A DNA stretch of 64,000 bases from contig JAMYHL010000008.1 in NCBI GenBank assembly GCA_025531455.1, positions 124,001 through 188,000 of the forward strand. Reading direction: 5' to 3'. Origin of the DNA: Apiotrichum sp. Y4204 (lineage: Eukaryota > Basidiomycota > Tremellomycetes > Trichosporonales > Trichosporonaceae). Shown here piece by piece: positions 1-9,738 of this stretch. A program made the position numbers and the translations under genes. The notes beneath the pieces were generated by a model that saw only the letters and a program-made list of their open reading frames with translations, had not been told where the DNA came from and made no database searches. Position 1 is the stretch's first letter. Each line of letters opens with the position of its first letter.

Positions 1-1970
1 CGAAGCAGAAGAAGGAGTATTTACAGATCAAGCGGGCGATCAAGCGCGGCGAGATGGACCCGGACGAGGCGATCCTGCCGAAGAGCAACGGCCGCACCAA
101 GATCGATAAGCGCCACACGGCACGCAGTCAGGAGCAGGATGGACTCGAGCTGTACAGCAGCTTCATGTCCGTGCCGCGTGACTATGTCGAGCGCACGCGC
201 AACGCCGCATGGGCCGACGAACTCCCCCGGCCTCTGACCGACTCTGCGGCCGTCTTCCCGCTACACATTGTCGACAACCCCGCCGGGAGGGATCTTACCG
301 TGCCGTGTCGGCCCAGCTTTACGCTCGGACAGTCCAAGCACGAGGTGGAGGCGAACGAGGAGCGCGAGTTCCGCAAGTGGCTCATGCGCACGACGACGAC
401 CGTCGACGCATGGTCCAATGGCGATGAAGCCGAAGATGATGAGCGGAATACAAAGACCCTGCATAGCCCCAGCCGGTTCGAGACCAACATCGAGGTCTGG
501 CGCCAGCTGTGAGTGCACATATTCACAGAGCGGAGCTGACTAAAGGTGGCGCGTAATTGAAGCCTCTGATATCGTCCTCGTCCTCGTCGACGCCCGCTGT
601 CCACCAGTACACTGTCCCCCGAGTTTGCGGGAATACATGCGCGCCTACCGCCCACGGCGCGAGTTCGTGATCGTCCTTACAAAAGCAGACCTTGTCGACC
701 CGACAGCGCTGGAGGGATGGAAGCGCTGGCTCACAGAGTGGTGGGCAGCTGCCGACAGCGTGGCTCCCGAGAACGAAGTCCAGGTCGTGGCCGTTAGCAG
801 CTACGACACCGAGCTGCTGCACACTGACGGACGACACAAGCCACTTATCCCCACCAAGGCACGGGTCGAGCTGCTATCAGCTCTACAGACAGCGCATGAG
901 CGCCTGAAGCATTCAGGATCCACCACTAAACCCGAAATCGGGGCCGTCCGCGAAACCGTACGCTGGAACGAGCTCCAGGCCGACACCGAAGTACACCTCG
1001 AGATGGAGGCACGCGACGCGCCTCAACCCCCAACTTCTGGGGATGAAGCACAATCCGGCACGGAACCTCTGACGATCGGCCTTGTCGGCCAGCCCAATGT
1101 CGGCAAGTCGTCGCTCCTGAACGCGCTGCTCGGGTCCACAAAGGTGCGCGCGCACCGCACACCAGGCAAAACCAAGCATTTCCAGACGATGCTCTGGGGC
1201 GAGCGGCGCGAGGTGCGCATCGTCGACTGCCCCGGTCTCGTGTGTCCCAGTCTCGTGCCAATGGAGCTACAAGCAATGGCAGGCAGTGAGTGCCAAGGAG
1301 AACCTTGCATCAGAAACTGACATCCTAGTCCTGTCCATCGCCCAGATACCCTCCCTACCAGCCTGCATCTCCTTCGCAGCGCATTACCTCCCGCTGGAGC
1401 GCGTCTTCCGCCTACCGCCGCCACCGGTAGAGGTCGACGACATGGCGGCAAAACGAACATGGCGGAAGGGCATGGTCGTGCCTACCGCAAAGCCGAAGGG
1501 CCCCCGGTGGACAGCGGGGGAAATCATGGACCGGCGCGCGATCGACCGCGGTTTCGGTAAGTGTCATGATGTGCAATTGCGACGGTGACGACTGACATAT
1601 AGTTACCGCACGGTCGGCTCGGCCGGATGCGAATCGCGCTGCGGACGGGATGATGCGCGCACTCGCGGACGGGCGCGTGCGCTGGGGTTTCTGGCCGCCT
1701 GGCACGACGCCCGTGCGGGACGGAGAGGGTGTATGCCTTGGCGAGTGGTCTGGCGACGCCACAAGTGACGACGAGGACAGCGACAGTGAGCTGGACGTGT
1801 CAGGGAAGGAGGAAGCCTCATCTCCTCGGAGCAAGGAGGAGGAGGATGAGGAAGACGAGGAAAGTGACGTGGATGAGAGCCAGTTTACGAAGGCCAACAA
1901 CGCAAGTTTCTTTGCGGCGCTCAGCCTCGGCGACGACAATAATGACAGTGACGAGGACGTAGCGGAGTAA
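1..1970 (+). CDS. GNL1-type circularly permuted GTPase (5' end outside window)
   Basis: The gene enters from the left edge already in frame (first full codon at base 3). Exons by inspection: <1-508, 546-1285, 1329-1556 and 1603-1970 (TAA). The G motifs come in permuted order: G4-like TKAD (about 680), then G1 GQPNVGKSS (about 1087), a G2-region TPGKTKHFQT, and G3 DCPGL. Permuted order is the hallmark of the YlqF/YawG family that includes GNL1, Lsg1, Nog2 and Mtg1. The helix before G4 (LWRVIEASDIVLVLVDAR) and the segment after G3 running into AGILSIAQIPSLP match my memory of GNL1 rather than Lsg1. G4 is TKAD instead of NKAD. The C-terminus is a long Asp/Glu/Ser tail, as in GNL1. The likely role is in ribosome biogenesis or nucleolar GTPase function. 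The family call is firm; the GNL1 subfamily is inference. Confidence 0.82.
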
Positions 1971-3055
1971 TACAGTAGTATTATTTTTCATTTTCCATGC
2001 AACTAGCGTGGTAATTGTAAATATTGTTGTTGTTGCACGAGGAAAGCAGGTTCTCAGGAAATTCGGTGCTGCAGCAGATATGTTCGCCTTCCCCACATGG
2101 TGCGCAGTTCGCAGAGCAAGTGGTATGACAACCAACCATTTGGACTGTGGGATGGATCCACCATTGCACCTGTCCGCATGAGTCGTCAGACGTGCCCGAC
2201 CCCCTCTGACACCGTCAAGCAGATACTCGAGGTCGATGGAATCGATAAATTCAACCCTTCTATCTCCGGTGTTGTCAAACGTCTTTTTCACCTCTCCAAT
2301 GCACCTTGTCTGGACATGCTTCGGAACCCCTCACACCGCATACACAGGAGGAGCACACCGCCTGTGCACACTTGTTCGAGTCAGTCAGGCCACTTAAAGG
2401 CAGAGCAGGCGCTTGTCCGACAGGACGACTTCACCAAGAACCACGAGACTGAGCTGCCGGCTCACAACAAACCGAATGTGGGATTATTTCCCACTGAAAC
2501 TCCACAGGAGCTGCCGGCTCCTGTCTGCAGGACTGGAATGGGCTGCCGGCCCTCTGGTCACCACGCACTAGAGCTGCCGGCTGAACACTGCTAGAGAGCT
2601 GCCAGCTGGAGATCAAGGAGGGAACTGCCGGCTCGAGAATAAGAAGGGAGCTGCCGGCTCAAGGAGAGAGGAGCTGCCGGCTCAAAACAAGAACGAAAGA
2701 GCTGCCGGCTCAAAACAAGAACGAGAGAGCTGCCGGCTCAACATAGCTAGAGAGCTGCCGGCTCACACCTGGTTAGAACGGGTTAGTACACCACCACAGG
2801 CCGGTCCATCGGGGCGCAGACGGGTCCCAGCCGGGCTGGGACGTCGTCGCGTGCCGCGCTTCATCATTTGTGCGTGTATGAAACCGAGCGTGAGGGCGAG
2901 TCGGCTGGCGATTATAGCAGGAGGTCGGGGGTTTCTGTGATTTCTGTTTCCTTGCGAGTCGGGAGATTAGGATCCGGTCCTGCGATGGATTGGTGTTTTA
3001 CGGTGGGGCGATAACGCTACGCTACGCTGCGACAATACAAGCTATAACACTACAA
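1971..3055. other. Convergent intergenic region between the GTPase and MFS transporter genes
   Basis: The region holds the 3' flanks of two converging genes. I see no credible coding frame. Its one clear structure is the GAGCTGCCGGCTC array at 2451-2764, listed separately. The stretch 2800-3055 is otherwise unremarkable. Confidence 0.6.
2451..2764. repeat. Eleven-copy GAGCTGCCGGCTC array
   Basis: A 13-bp motif GAGCTGCCGGCTC recurs with starts at 2451, 2508, 2540, 2571, 2596, 2622, 2648, 2671, 2699, 2727 and 2752. Seven copies are exact (2451, 2508 and the last five); those at 2540, 2571, 2596 and 2622 carry one or two changes. Spacing tightens from 57 to a near-regular 23-28 bp. The arms GAGC/GCTC are inverted, so each copy could form a short hairpin. 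The filler between copies is partly conserved (CAAAACAAGAACGA twice), so the array probably grew by duplication of a roughly 26-bp unit. It lies in intergenic DNA. Confidence 0.85.
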
Positions 3056-4997
3056 CTACAGGCTGGCCTTGCCGCGCGACTCGTACGGGAGGATGAAGCA
3101 GATCGCGCCGGCGGCGAGGAAAAGCGCACCCGAGACGTACACGGGCACGGTGGATGTCTTGGCGGCGAACTCGCCGACGAGCGGAGCCATGACACCAAAG
3201 ATGCGGTTCGCCGAGGCGGTCAGCGCGTTGCCGGTGCCGCGGTGCGCTGTCGGGAAGATCTCAGGCGTGTAAGAGTACAGCACAGCGTACATGACTGTGC
3301 TGAAGAAATTGTAGGCGCAGTTCCAGCCGAGGAGCGCGTCAGGCGTCGTGGCGGTAGTCGATGCGAAGAGGAACACGCCGGTGAGAACGGTGCTCCAGCC
3401 CAGAACGCCACGGCGGCCGAGGAAGCGGAACTCGACGAGCGCACCGCCGATGAGGGCACCTGGGACACCGAGACAGGCGATGATGAGCGAGTCGCGGTAC
3501 GAGCGGGCGACACTTGGGACGCCAAAGTCGGCGTTCTTCTGCTGTTGCAGTGACGGCAGGAACGCGTTGTAAAGGCTGGTCGTGTCAGTGCTGTACAGCC
3601 GCAAACGCTAGGTGACGTACGGGTATCCAAGACCGATAAACGCCCAGACGGAGATAATGAGCGCGGTCGACATTGCGAGGCGACGAGTCTTAAACAGCTC
3701 CTTGATGTGGTTCATGTTCACTGCTTCAAGCTTGCGGCGCACGGCGGCGGCAGCGTTGTTGTGCTCAGAAACATAACCTTCGGGCTCGCACGCCTTGAGA
3801 TCGTCGATGGTGAGGCTGACCTCCTTACCGTTGCGGCGCGCGACCTCGTGCACGACGCGCACGGCATCCTCGTCGCGGCCCTTGCCCATCAGGTACTTTG
3901 GCGACTCGAAGATTGTGAACGCCAGGAAGCGGATCGCAAAGGAGATGAGCGCCAGGCCGCCCATGACGATGATAAAGTACCGCCAGCCAAAATTCTCGGC
4001 ACGCGTACAATTGGTGTCTGTCTCCTGGCATGTGCGGTGGCCAAGAAGCTGGGTTGTCAGTGATGCGTGAAGGTGGACGACTTAGGTGGACGACTTACCG
4101 GCCAGGCAATCAGCGTTGTGATGACCTGGGCGACGGCCCAGTCGATCGACAGAATAGTTAGGAGGTACTGGTGTGTGCCAGGGAGGAACTCGAGGAAAAC
4201 GGCGCTGTCGACGGGGAGGTTGCCGCCGACGCCGAATGACCAGAACGCGCAAAAGCACCCGAGAGCGACGAATGAGGGCGACGAGGCCGCGATCATTCCC
4301 CAGATCGACGTGACTGGAGTGTTAGTGACTGTTGTGTGACAGGTGTAACCGGTTCATAATGCACTCACCTCCAAGCGTGAGGTTGAAAGCCCACTTACGC
4401 CCAAACTGATGTCAGATGCACCCCGTTTGTAAACCCACAATGTCGCATCCGAATCCCCAGAACATAGCTCCGGCAAGGAGACCGATGTTCTGCGCCAGCA
4501 CGAGGAGCTTAGGGTGCGCGGGGTTAAACTCTCTCGCAACAATGGGAACTGGGCGTCAACATGACGAACGGAGGAGAACCTCACCAATCAGCGAGGTAAC
4601 GATGGGCCACGAGTTGTCGGCCGCCCAGCCGAACCCGACGACAATGAACAGCTGCCACTGGTACCATCCCATGCCAATTTGCTGGATCTGGGAATGTTAG
4701 CTGCGCCTCTGGAACCTCTGGAACTGGACAGTGACGCGCCGGGCGTTGCGTCGCATGCCTGGGCGCCACCCGCCACTGCTACCGCTGACTCACAGCACGG
4801 TTCAGCACTCTTGCCTTAGCCTCATACACGGGGTCAAGCGTGCCGGCCGGGATGGCCGTTTCCTTGTCGAGGTCATCGATAGGAACGACGCCGACGCGCG
4901 GCCGCGTCGGGTGGTTTGTGTCGTCGAGCGTCTCGCCGTGCGCCATATCAGGCGTCCACTGCTTCGACTCCTTGTCCGAAATGTCCGCGTCCGCCAT
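3056..4997 (-). CDS. SVOP-like major facilitator superfamily transporter
   Basis: Seven exons on the minus strand: 4794-4997, 4585-4687, 4439-4548, 4369-4405, 4099-4313, 3621-4024 and 3575/3056, giving 530 residues. Introns are 33-106 nt. The first core helix begins after IGMGWYQWQLFIVVGFGWAAD. The loop 2-3 signature is rebuilt across a junction as GCDI-FGRKWAF. Other landmarks are LPVDSAVFLEFLPGTHQY, the GLGYPLYNAFLP segment rebuilt across the last intron, and YTPEIFPTAHRGTGNA near the end. These are typical of the fungal MFS group related to synaptic vesicle SVOP/SV2 proteins, usually 12-helix plasma-membrane or organelle carriers for organic solutes. The substrate cannot be read from the sequence. 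The N-terminal 60 residues are charged and cytosolic. The start is the ATG at 4997, followed by MADADISDKESK. Confidence 0.85.
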
Positions 4998-5941
4998 GGT
5001 TTTGGTGAGGTGGGTGATGGGAGCGATGGAGAGGTGTCGGCTACATTGCAAGTTGGTTTTGTATCTCGCGCTGCTAGGCGAAGCAAGGTCCGGGTCTCGT
5101 GCTGTATGTTCCAGCACATGAGCGTAGCAGCTGCAAGATGAACCCACAATACACAGTGCCATGGTGCAACACACAAGCGTTGGGCGTCACTCCGGATGAC
5201 GTGCTGCGCCAGCCTGCATGACGACCGCGCCAACAGCCATCAAGCCAGATAAGCAGAGGTGTTCATAACACGCTTGCAAGGGCAGCGGGATCCCCAAGCT
5301 GCAATGTAGAAAGGGAGTGCGACGTTTCTTGGGTCTGGCCTTGTTGCGCTATTCCTGTAGTCCTGTCAGCTGTCAGCAGTGGGAGCCAAGGATTGTTGAC
5401 ACGGAAAAAAGTGGGAGAGGGCAAAGGGGGCGAGGGGAGCCCAGGGTAGTCACGTCATTCTCAGAGCTGCCTGGTTGCCGCGTCGGGAGATTTAACTCGT
5501 TTCTAGATTTCTGGGTTGCTCTCTCTTTCGCACGCAAGCAACAGTCCCTCCCCCCCCCAGATGTATGTGCCTTGTAGTTCAAAGGTCCGAGTGGACGAGC
5601 CAGGTGGAACTGCCCTGATGCGGACTCCACATGGGCTCTTTTCTCGGATGGTCAGTGTCCCACAGCAGTCCCACAGCCTCACAAGATCGACCAGGAACGT
5701 AGTGCCCATGTGCCATGGCCCCGCGTGGATTATGTGGCAGTGTAAAACCGAGGTATGCCCGACAAGCTGAGGCCGCAACCGTAGCTCCTCATCTCTCTGC
5801 TCTATTCGCAAGAAACGCCTCCGACAACGACTGAGTCGATCTCGACAGCCTTAATGCGGTCGCGCGCGCGCGGCGACTGGAAGCGCAGGACCCCGCCCTC
5901 ACACCGAAAAAGGGAGGCTTTGGAGGAACTGAATCCTCTGT
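4998..5941. other. Intergenic region between the MFS transporter and tRNA-Leu(CAG)
   Basis: This should contain the MFS promoter at its left end. A poly-C tract lies near 5549-5558. A run of five A at 5907-5911 is the likely terminator of the minus-strand tRNA. No other gene is supported. Confidence 0.5.
5907..5911 (-). terminator. RNA polymerase III terminator for tRNA-Leu(CAG)
   Basis: Five A on the plus strand read TTTTT on the transcribed minus strand, about 31 nt past the mature tRNA 3' end. That is the usual form and distance of a Pol III stop. Confidence 0.65.
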
Positions 5942-6029
5942 TGACGAGAGTGGGATTCGAACCCACGTCCGAAGACTGCGGAAGAGTAACTCCTGAACAC
6001 AGCGCCTTAGACCACTCGGCCATCTCGCC
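5942..6029 (-). tRNA. tRNA-Leu(CAG), with a 10-nt intron
   Basis: The minus-strand sequence starts GGCGAGATGGCCGAG and ends with the acceptor strand TCTCGTC plus discriminator A. Acceptor pairing is GGCGAGA/TCTCGTC with one G-U pair. The B box GGTTCGAATCC is perfect. The D arm GTCTAAGGCGC and the extra variable-arm bases are class II and leucine-like. The anticodon stem CTGTG pairs with CGCAG only if about 10 nt (AGTTACTCTT, 5982-5991) are removed one base 3' of the anticodon, the canonical intron site. The anticodon CAG is at 5993-5995, reading Leu CUG. The body is almost identical to the second tRNA at 20984-21071. Confidence 0.93.
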
Positions 6030-7240
6030 GTCGCGATTTTCAAAATGGGTGCTCACTTATATACTTGGACACTACACAATTCGAGGCTGAGTACTCGCCG
6101 CAGAGTTTGCATGGCTTGTGCGGCTACAGTTGTTATAACTGGATTGGGATGGAATCTGGGCACATAACCCTGGACAACAGCTTTGGACCAGGCCGTTGTG
6201 GCATGTTGCAGCAACGATGAGGCAGGGCTGTTATTGACCATTTTGGTGCAGCACACCATTCCACACCGTTCTGAGACCTCCGCTAGTAGCTTGGGATGAT
6301 GGGTGCGTTCCGTTCCATAGTCCCAGTGAAGCTGCAGCCTCAGTCTGAACTTGCAGAAGGGCCTGGGTAACTTCAATGGGCTTATTGGCTCGGCACTTTG
6401 CTCCGAAGCAATCGAAACAATAACTCTTGGAGAACAGACGGGTTGCACTTGAGTAAATACTAGGATGACCGCTTACTACCCGTTGCTCCAGCTTGACCTT
6501 TGCAGACAAACTGGAGGCGGGTGTTGTACGCTGTGTGGTTTGTTGTGTCCTGTCGGCGCGGCTGTCGCTTGCGCGTCAGCGTAGGGCCCTGTCAATCTGT
6601 TTGTCGATGTCCCTCTTCAAGACAGCTCGTCGGCCCCACAGACTTGAACCGGTTACGTGCTGCAGCGCCATGATGCCAGAGAATCGTAGAATTATTCAAG
6701 GAGTCAACAGCCGAAGCATACTCCCGTACTCTCGGCATCTTTGACGCGTGACGTCGCGTGCCTTCGTGGGTCTAGTCGCCAGTTTGCAGGCGGAGATGTA
6801 CCTCGAGGAACCTAGCGCAACTACTCGACGCCCAACAAAGCTGAGTGACATCGTGTACGTTGCGAAGAAGGTGCGTCGATGCGCCAGTGTCAGGCAGGAG
6901 TAAGTGCAAAGCACATCATTCATCTTAGCATCCGTGGGGTTCAGAGCGGAGGGAACTAGCCCCAAAAACAGTCGGTTGTGCAGCGGCGGCTGAAAAGCTG
7001 CCGATTTGCCAGCAGTGCAGTGCTGCACAGGGAAGAGAGGTTCTCGCGCCTCCCAGTCAGCATCGAGTCAGGGCAGGTCAGTCTTGAAGTAAGCCCGCTT
7101 GTCGACCCTATCGATGCATGCAGACAGACAATATACAAGTGGCCAGTCGGCGGGGTATAAGCTCGGCGGACTGAGCGGAAAAGCGGCGGTGGGCAGCGGA
7201 AGCCCAAACAACAGGCGAGGAGACGGTGGTGTTCAGAGCC
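6030..7240. other. Intergenic region without a recognised gene
   Basis: This lies between the 5' flank of tRNA-Leu(CAG) and the 3' end of the Spo12-like gene. Open frames here (for example 6053-6448 minus) are short, Cys/Trp-rich and have no family resemblance or plausible splice partners. I see nothing else. Confidence 0.5.
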
Positions 7241-7691
7241 TTAGAACGGACCGGCCTTCTTCTCGGCCTGGGCGGGCGAGTTAAGTGGGCTCCCGCTGGC
7301 GGCGAGGCTGGAGAGCTTCGAGGCAAACGGAAGCGGCTTGTTGGTGCCCCTGGGTGTCAGTACTCTGCCCACAATGTATGGTGCCGTAGCACTACCGGAA
7401 AACAATGCAGGGACTCACTTCTGGAAATGCCGCTGCTTGGCACCGCTGAGCTTAGCCGATACGGGCGACATGAAGTTGTCGGTGGGCGACATCGTGGATC
7501 TAACAGTTAGCCTGGCTCGCCGCCCGCTGGGATTCACTTACCCTAGGCTTGTGTTCTTGCCGAGCAGGCCCTTCTTCTGGAGGAACGACGGCGGCTGCGG
7601 GGCGGCCTCGGTGTTGGGAGCTGAGGGGTCAGCGGTGCTAAAGGTTGTGCGTGTGCGTACCGTTCGATTCGCGGAAGACGTTCTGTGACAT
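7241..7691 (-). CDS. Spo12-like cell-cycle regulator, 99 residues
   Basis: Four small exons on the minus strand: 7661-7691, 7542-7620, 7419-7499 and 7241-7349 (TAA at 7241). Together they encode 99 residues starting MSQNVFRESNG. The third exon encodes STMSPTDNFMSPVSAKLSGA followed by KQRHFQKG. This matches the only conserved block of the Spo12 family (SPTDxxxSPxxxKLxxxKxxxFxK), present in budding-yeast Spo12, which acts in the FEAR pathway of mitotic exit and in meiosis. The paired SP dipeptides are likely CDK sites. The rest is Pro/Ser-rich and probably disordered, ending SPLNSPAQAEKKAGPF. The gene is easily missed because no single exon exceeds 109 nt. A (CCA)11 tract lies 14 nt upstream of the ATG. 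The match rests on one short motif. Confidence 0.72.
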
Positions 7692-7705
7692 TGTGGTGAT
7701 GGATC

Positions 7706-7738
7706 TGGTGGTGGTGGTGGTGGTGGTGGTGGTGGTGG
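7706..7738. repeat. (TGG)11 microsatellite in the 5' leader of the Spo12-like gene
   Basis: Eleven perfect TGG units on the plus strand, which are CCA units in the sense of the minus-strand gene. They end 14 nt before its ATG and so are probably transcribed as 5' UTR. Confidence 0.85.
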
Positions 7739-8315
7739 GTGTATTGTTTTGTTTGGAAAGGATGGAGATGGAGAAGAAAAGAGATTGGCCGAAGGGGGAT
7801 TATAATGGGGGGCTGAAAATGGAGCGGCCGGAGGAAAAGCAGGCGCGTGTGGCGTGTTTGATTTGACTTTGCTGTGTGGTTCTGGCTTTTACGTAACACT
7901 TATCTTCATGGGCTGTGTCCAATAGTGGCAGGGTGGCTTGCAAAATAACAAAAAGGATCCTGAATGAGCGAATGAGGTCAAAGCAGTAACCGGAGATGAG
8001 AGATGCACAAGGCGGTGGCCCGGTGGAGCTGTGAAGAGCTCGAGAGACTGCGAGAGAGCCATCCGACGAGACAAAATCATCATATCATTGCCGCCACTGT
8101 GCCAGCACGAGCCATCATGACAGGGTCCCAAGGGTCCAAGATCTGAGAAGAGTCGGCCCGAAGCGATGAAGATTGAGAATGCCCAATGGCTCGAGTCTGT
8201 ATGTACAGTACTGTACAAGCACATGCAGCCCATCCTCTCTTCGTCATAACACATGCTGGGCTGCGTATTTGTAGTACAGCTGCCCAAATCCAATCTATCG
8301 TTTACTATGTACTAT
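7739..8315. other. Spo12-like promoter and HIS5 3' flank
   Basis: A non-coding stretch between two minus-strand genes. Nothing beyond a purine-rich segment at about 7755-7850 stands out. Confidence 0.45.
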
Positions 8316-9738
8316 CTACGCGAGGAGTTCGGCCAACCTCGCAACAGCCGCAGCGCACTCCTCCTCGGTGCCGACCGTGACGCGGAGACATCCCTCACAT
8401 CCGATCTCGGTGCCGCGGAAGCGGACGACGACGCCACGGTTCTCCGCCATCTCGGTGTAGACTGCTTTTGCGCGGGCGTTGCTCGGCTTGCCACCGGGAG
8501 CGTCGAGCACCTGCGCGAGGACAAAGTTGGCGTGGTTGGCGCCGAGGATCGCGCCGATTGACGGGATGGCCTTGAGGTCCGCGATGAGCTTCTCGCGGTT
8601 CGCGTTGAGAGACTTCGTGTTCTCCTCCCACACGGACAGACCCTCCTTCGAGAAGGAGGCGAGGGCGAGCGAGGCCGTCGGCAGCGAGACGTTGTACGGC
8701 GCCTTGGCATTCGTCATGATCTGGACGAGCTCGGGGGACGCAAGGAGGTAGCCGCAGCGAATGGCGGCAAGACCAAACGATTTGGAGAGAGTCTGCGTCA
8801 CGCAGATGTTCGCGTACTCCTTGACGAGCTCAACAGCCGAAGTGCCCGATGGCGCAAAGTCAATGTACGCCTCATCAACGCAGATGACACCCTTGAAGTT
8901 GGCGTTGGTCGCAATCCGCTTGATCGCGTCGAGCGGGATCACTGTGCCCGTCGGGTTTCCAGGAGAGCAGATAAAGAGAAGCTTAAGGTCGGGGTTCTGG
9001 ACAAACGCCGCGTTCATCTGATGGTCAGCCAAGGTGGAGGGAAGCGATGGAGATGGAGTTGGGGGTGAGAGAGGACGACCAGTACACTCAGCATAGTGTT
9101 TCGCGCAAAAGATCTTGTGCGCCTCATTGCGCTCGATGCCATGGGGAAAAGCACCCGCCGGCTTATCGCAAATCCCGCAACAAGCTCCCTCACCCCTCAA
9201 TACATTTGGCACTCACCCTCTCCTCGTCGAGCTGGAATGCGCCGCCCTCAGTAACCAGCGGCACCTTGATGACGCCCACATCGTTAACCTGCGCCGTGAC
9301 ATGGTACATGCCGTACGTCGGCGGCGTAGTGAGCACCTTATCCTTGGCGGGGACACAGAGGACGCGGTAGAGCATGTCGATGACCTCGTCACTCCCGACG
9401 CCGAGGAAGACCCAGTTCTCGTCCGGCAGCCCGCGGAGCTTGGCGATCGCGCGCTTGAGCTCGTCGTGCGTGGGGGAGGGATAGCGGTTGAGCAATGCCC
9501 GCTCATTCTCGCTCATCAGCGCGAGGGCCGACGCGCCCGGCGTGTTGTCCGAGGGCGTAAACGGCGCGAGCGAGGGGCCGTACGCGTTCTCGTTCGCATC
9601 GAGGAGCACACCCGCAGAATAGTCGTCGCGCGCACAGCGATATGGCTCAAGGGCGAGGATGTTCGGGCGGATCAGGCGCTCCAGGTTGAAGTGCGCCGGT
9701 GCCGAGGGCCCGGCGACCTTGAGTCCGAGAATGGGCAT
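8316..9738 (-). CDS. HIS5: Histidinol-phosphate aminotransferase
   Basis: Two exons on the minus strand: 9217-9738 and 8316-9017, separated by a 199-nt intron in phase 0, giving 407 residues. This is a PLP-dependent fold-type I (class II) aminotransferase that converts imidazole-acetol phosphate and glutamate to histidinol phosphate in histidine synthesis. Visible landmarks are LDANENAYGPS (substrate and phosphate region), YPSPTHDELK, CSPGNPTGTVIP, VDEAYIDFAPSG and the PLP-lysine motif TLSKSFGLAAIRCGY. The start MPILGLKVAG at 9738 gives a length close to yeast His5. A Gcn4-type TGACTCA lies 441 bp upstream. The family call is very firm; the intron borders follow GTGAGT and CATCAG. Confidence 0.95.

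Noticed and set aside
1..1970. Assignment of the permuted GTPase as Lsg1
   Set aside because: Motif contexts around G4 and after G3, and the acidic C-terminal tail, fit GNL1 better. Lsg1 would carry a longer N-terminal region and different flanking motifs, though the missing 5' end prevents full exclusion.
2451..2764. Possible CRISPR-like array from the regularly spaced short repeat
   Set aside because: The repeat is only 13 bp, the intervals vary and are partly repeats of each other, there are no cas genes, and the DNA is clearly eukaryotic.
6600..6690. Possible tRNA from a B-box-like GGTTCAAGTC on the minus strand
   Set aside because: The flanking bases do not form a T stem and there is no matching acceptor or D arm.
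9018..9216. Open frame through the HIS5 intron with a Cys/His pattern resembling a zinc finger
   Set aside because: The flanking HIS5 exons join exactly at conserved sequence when it is removed, and the intron has good GTGAGT and CAG borders. The Cys/His pattern is probably chance.
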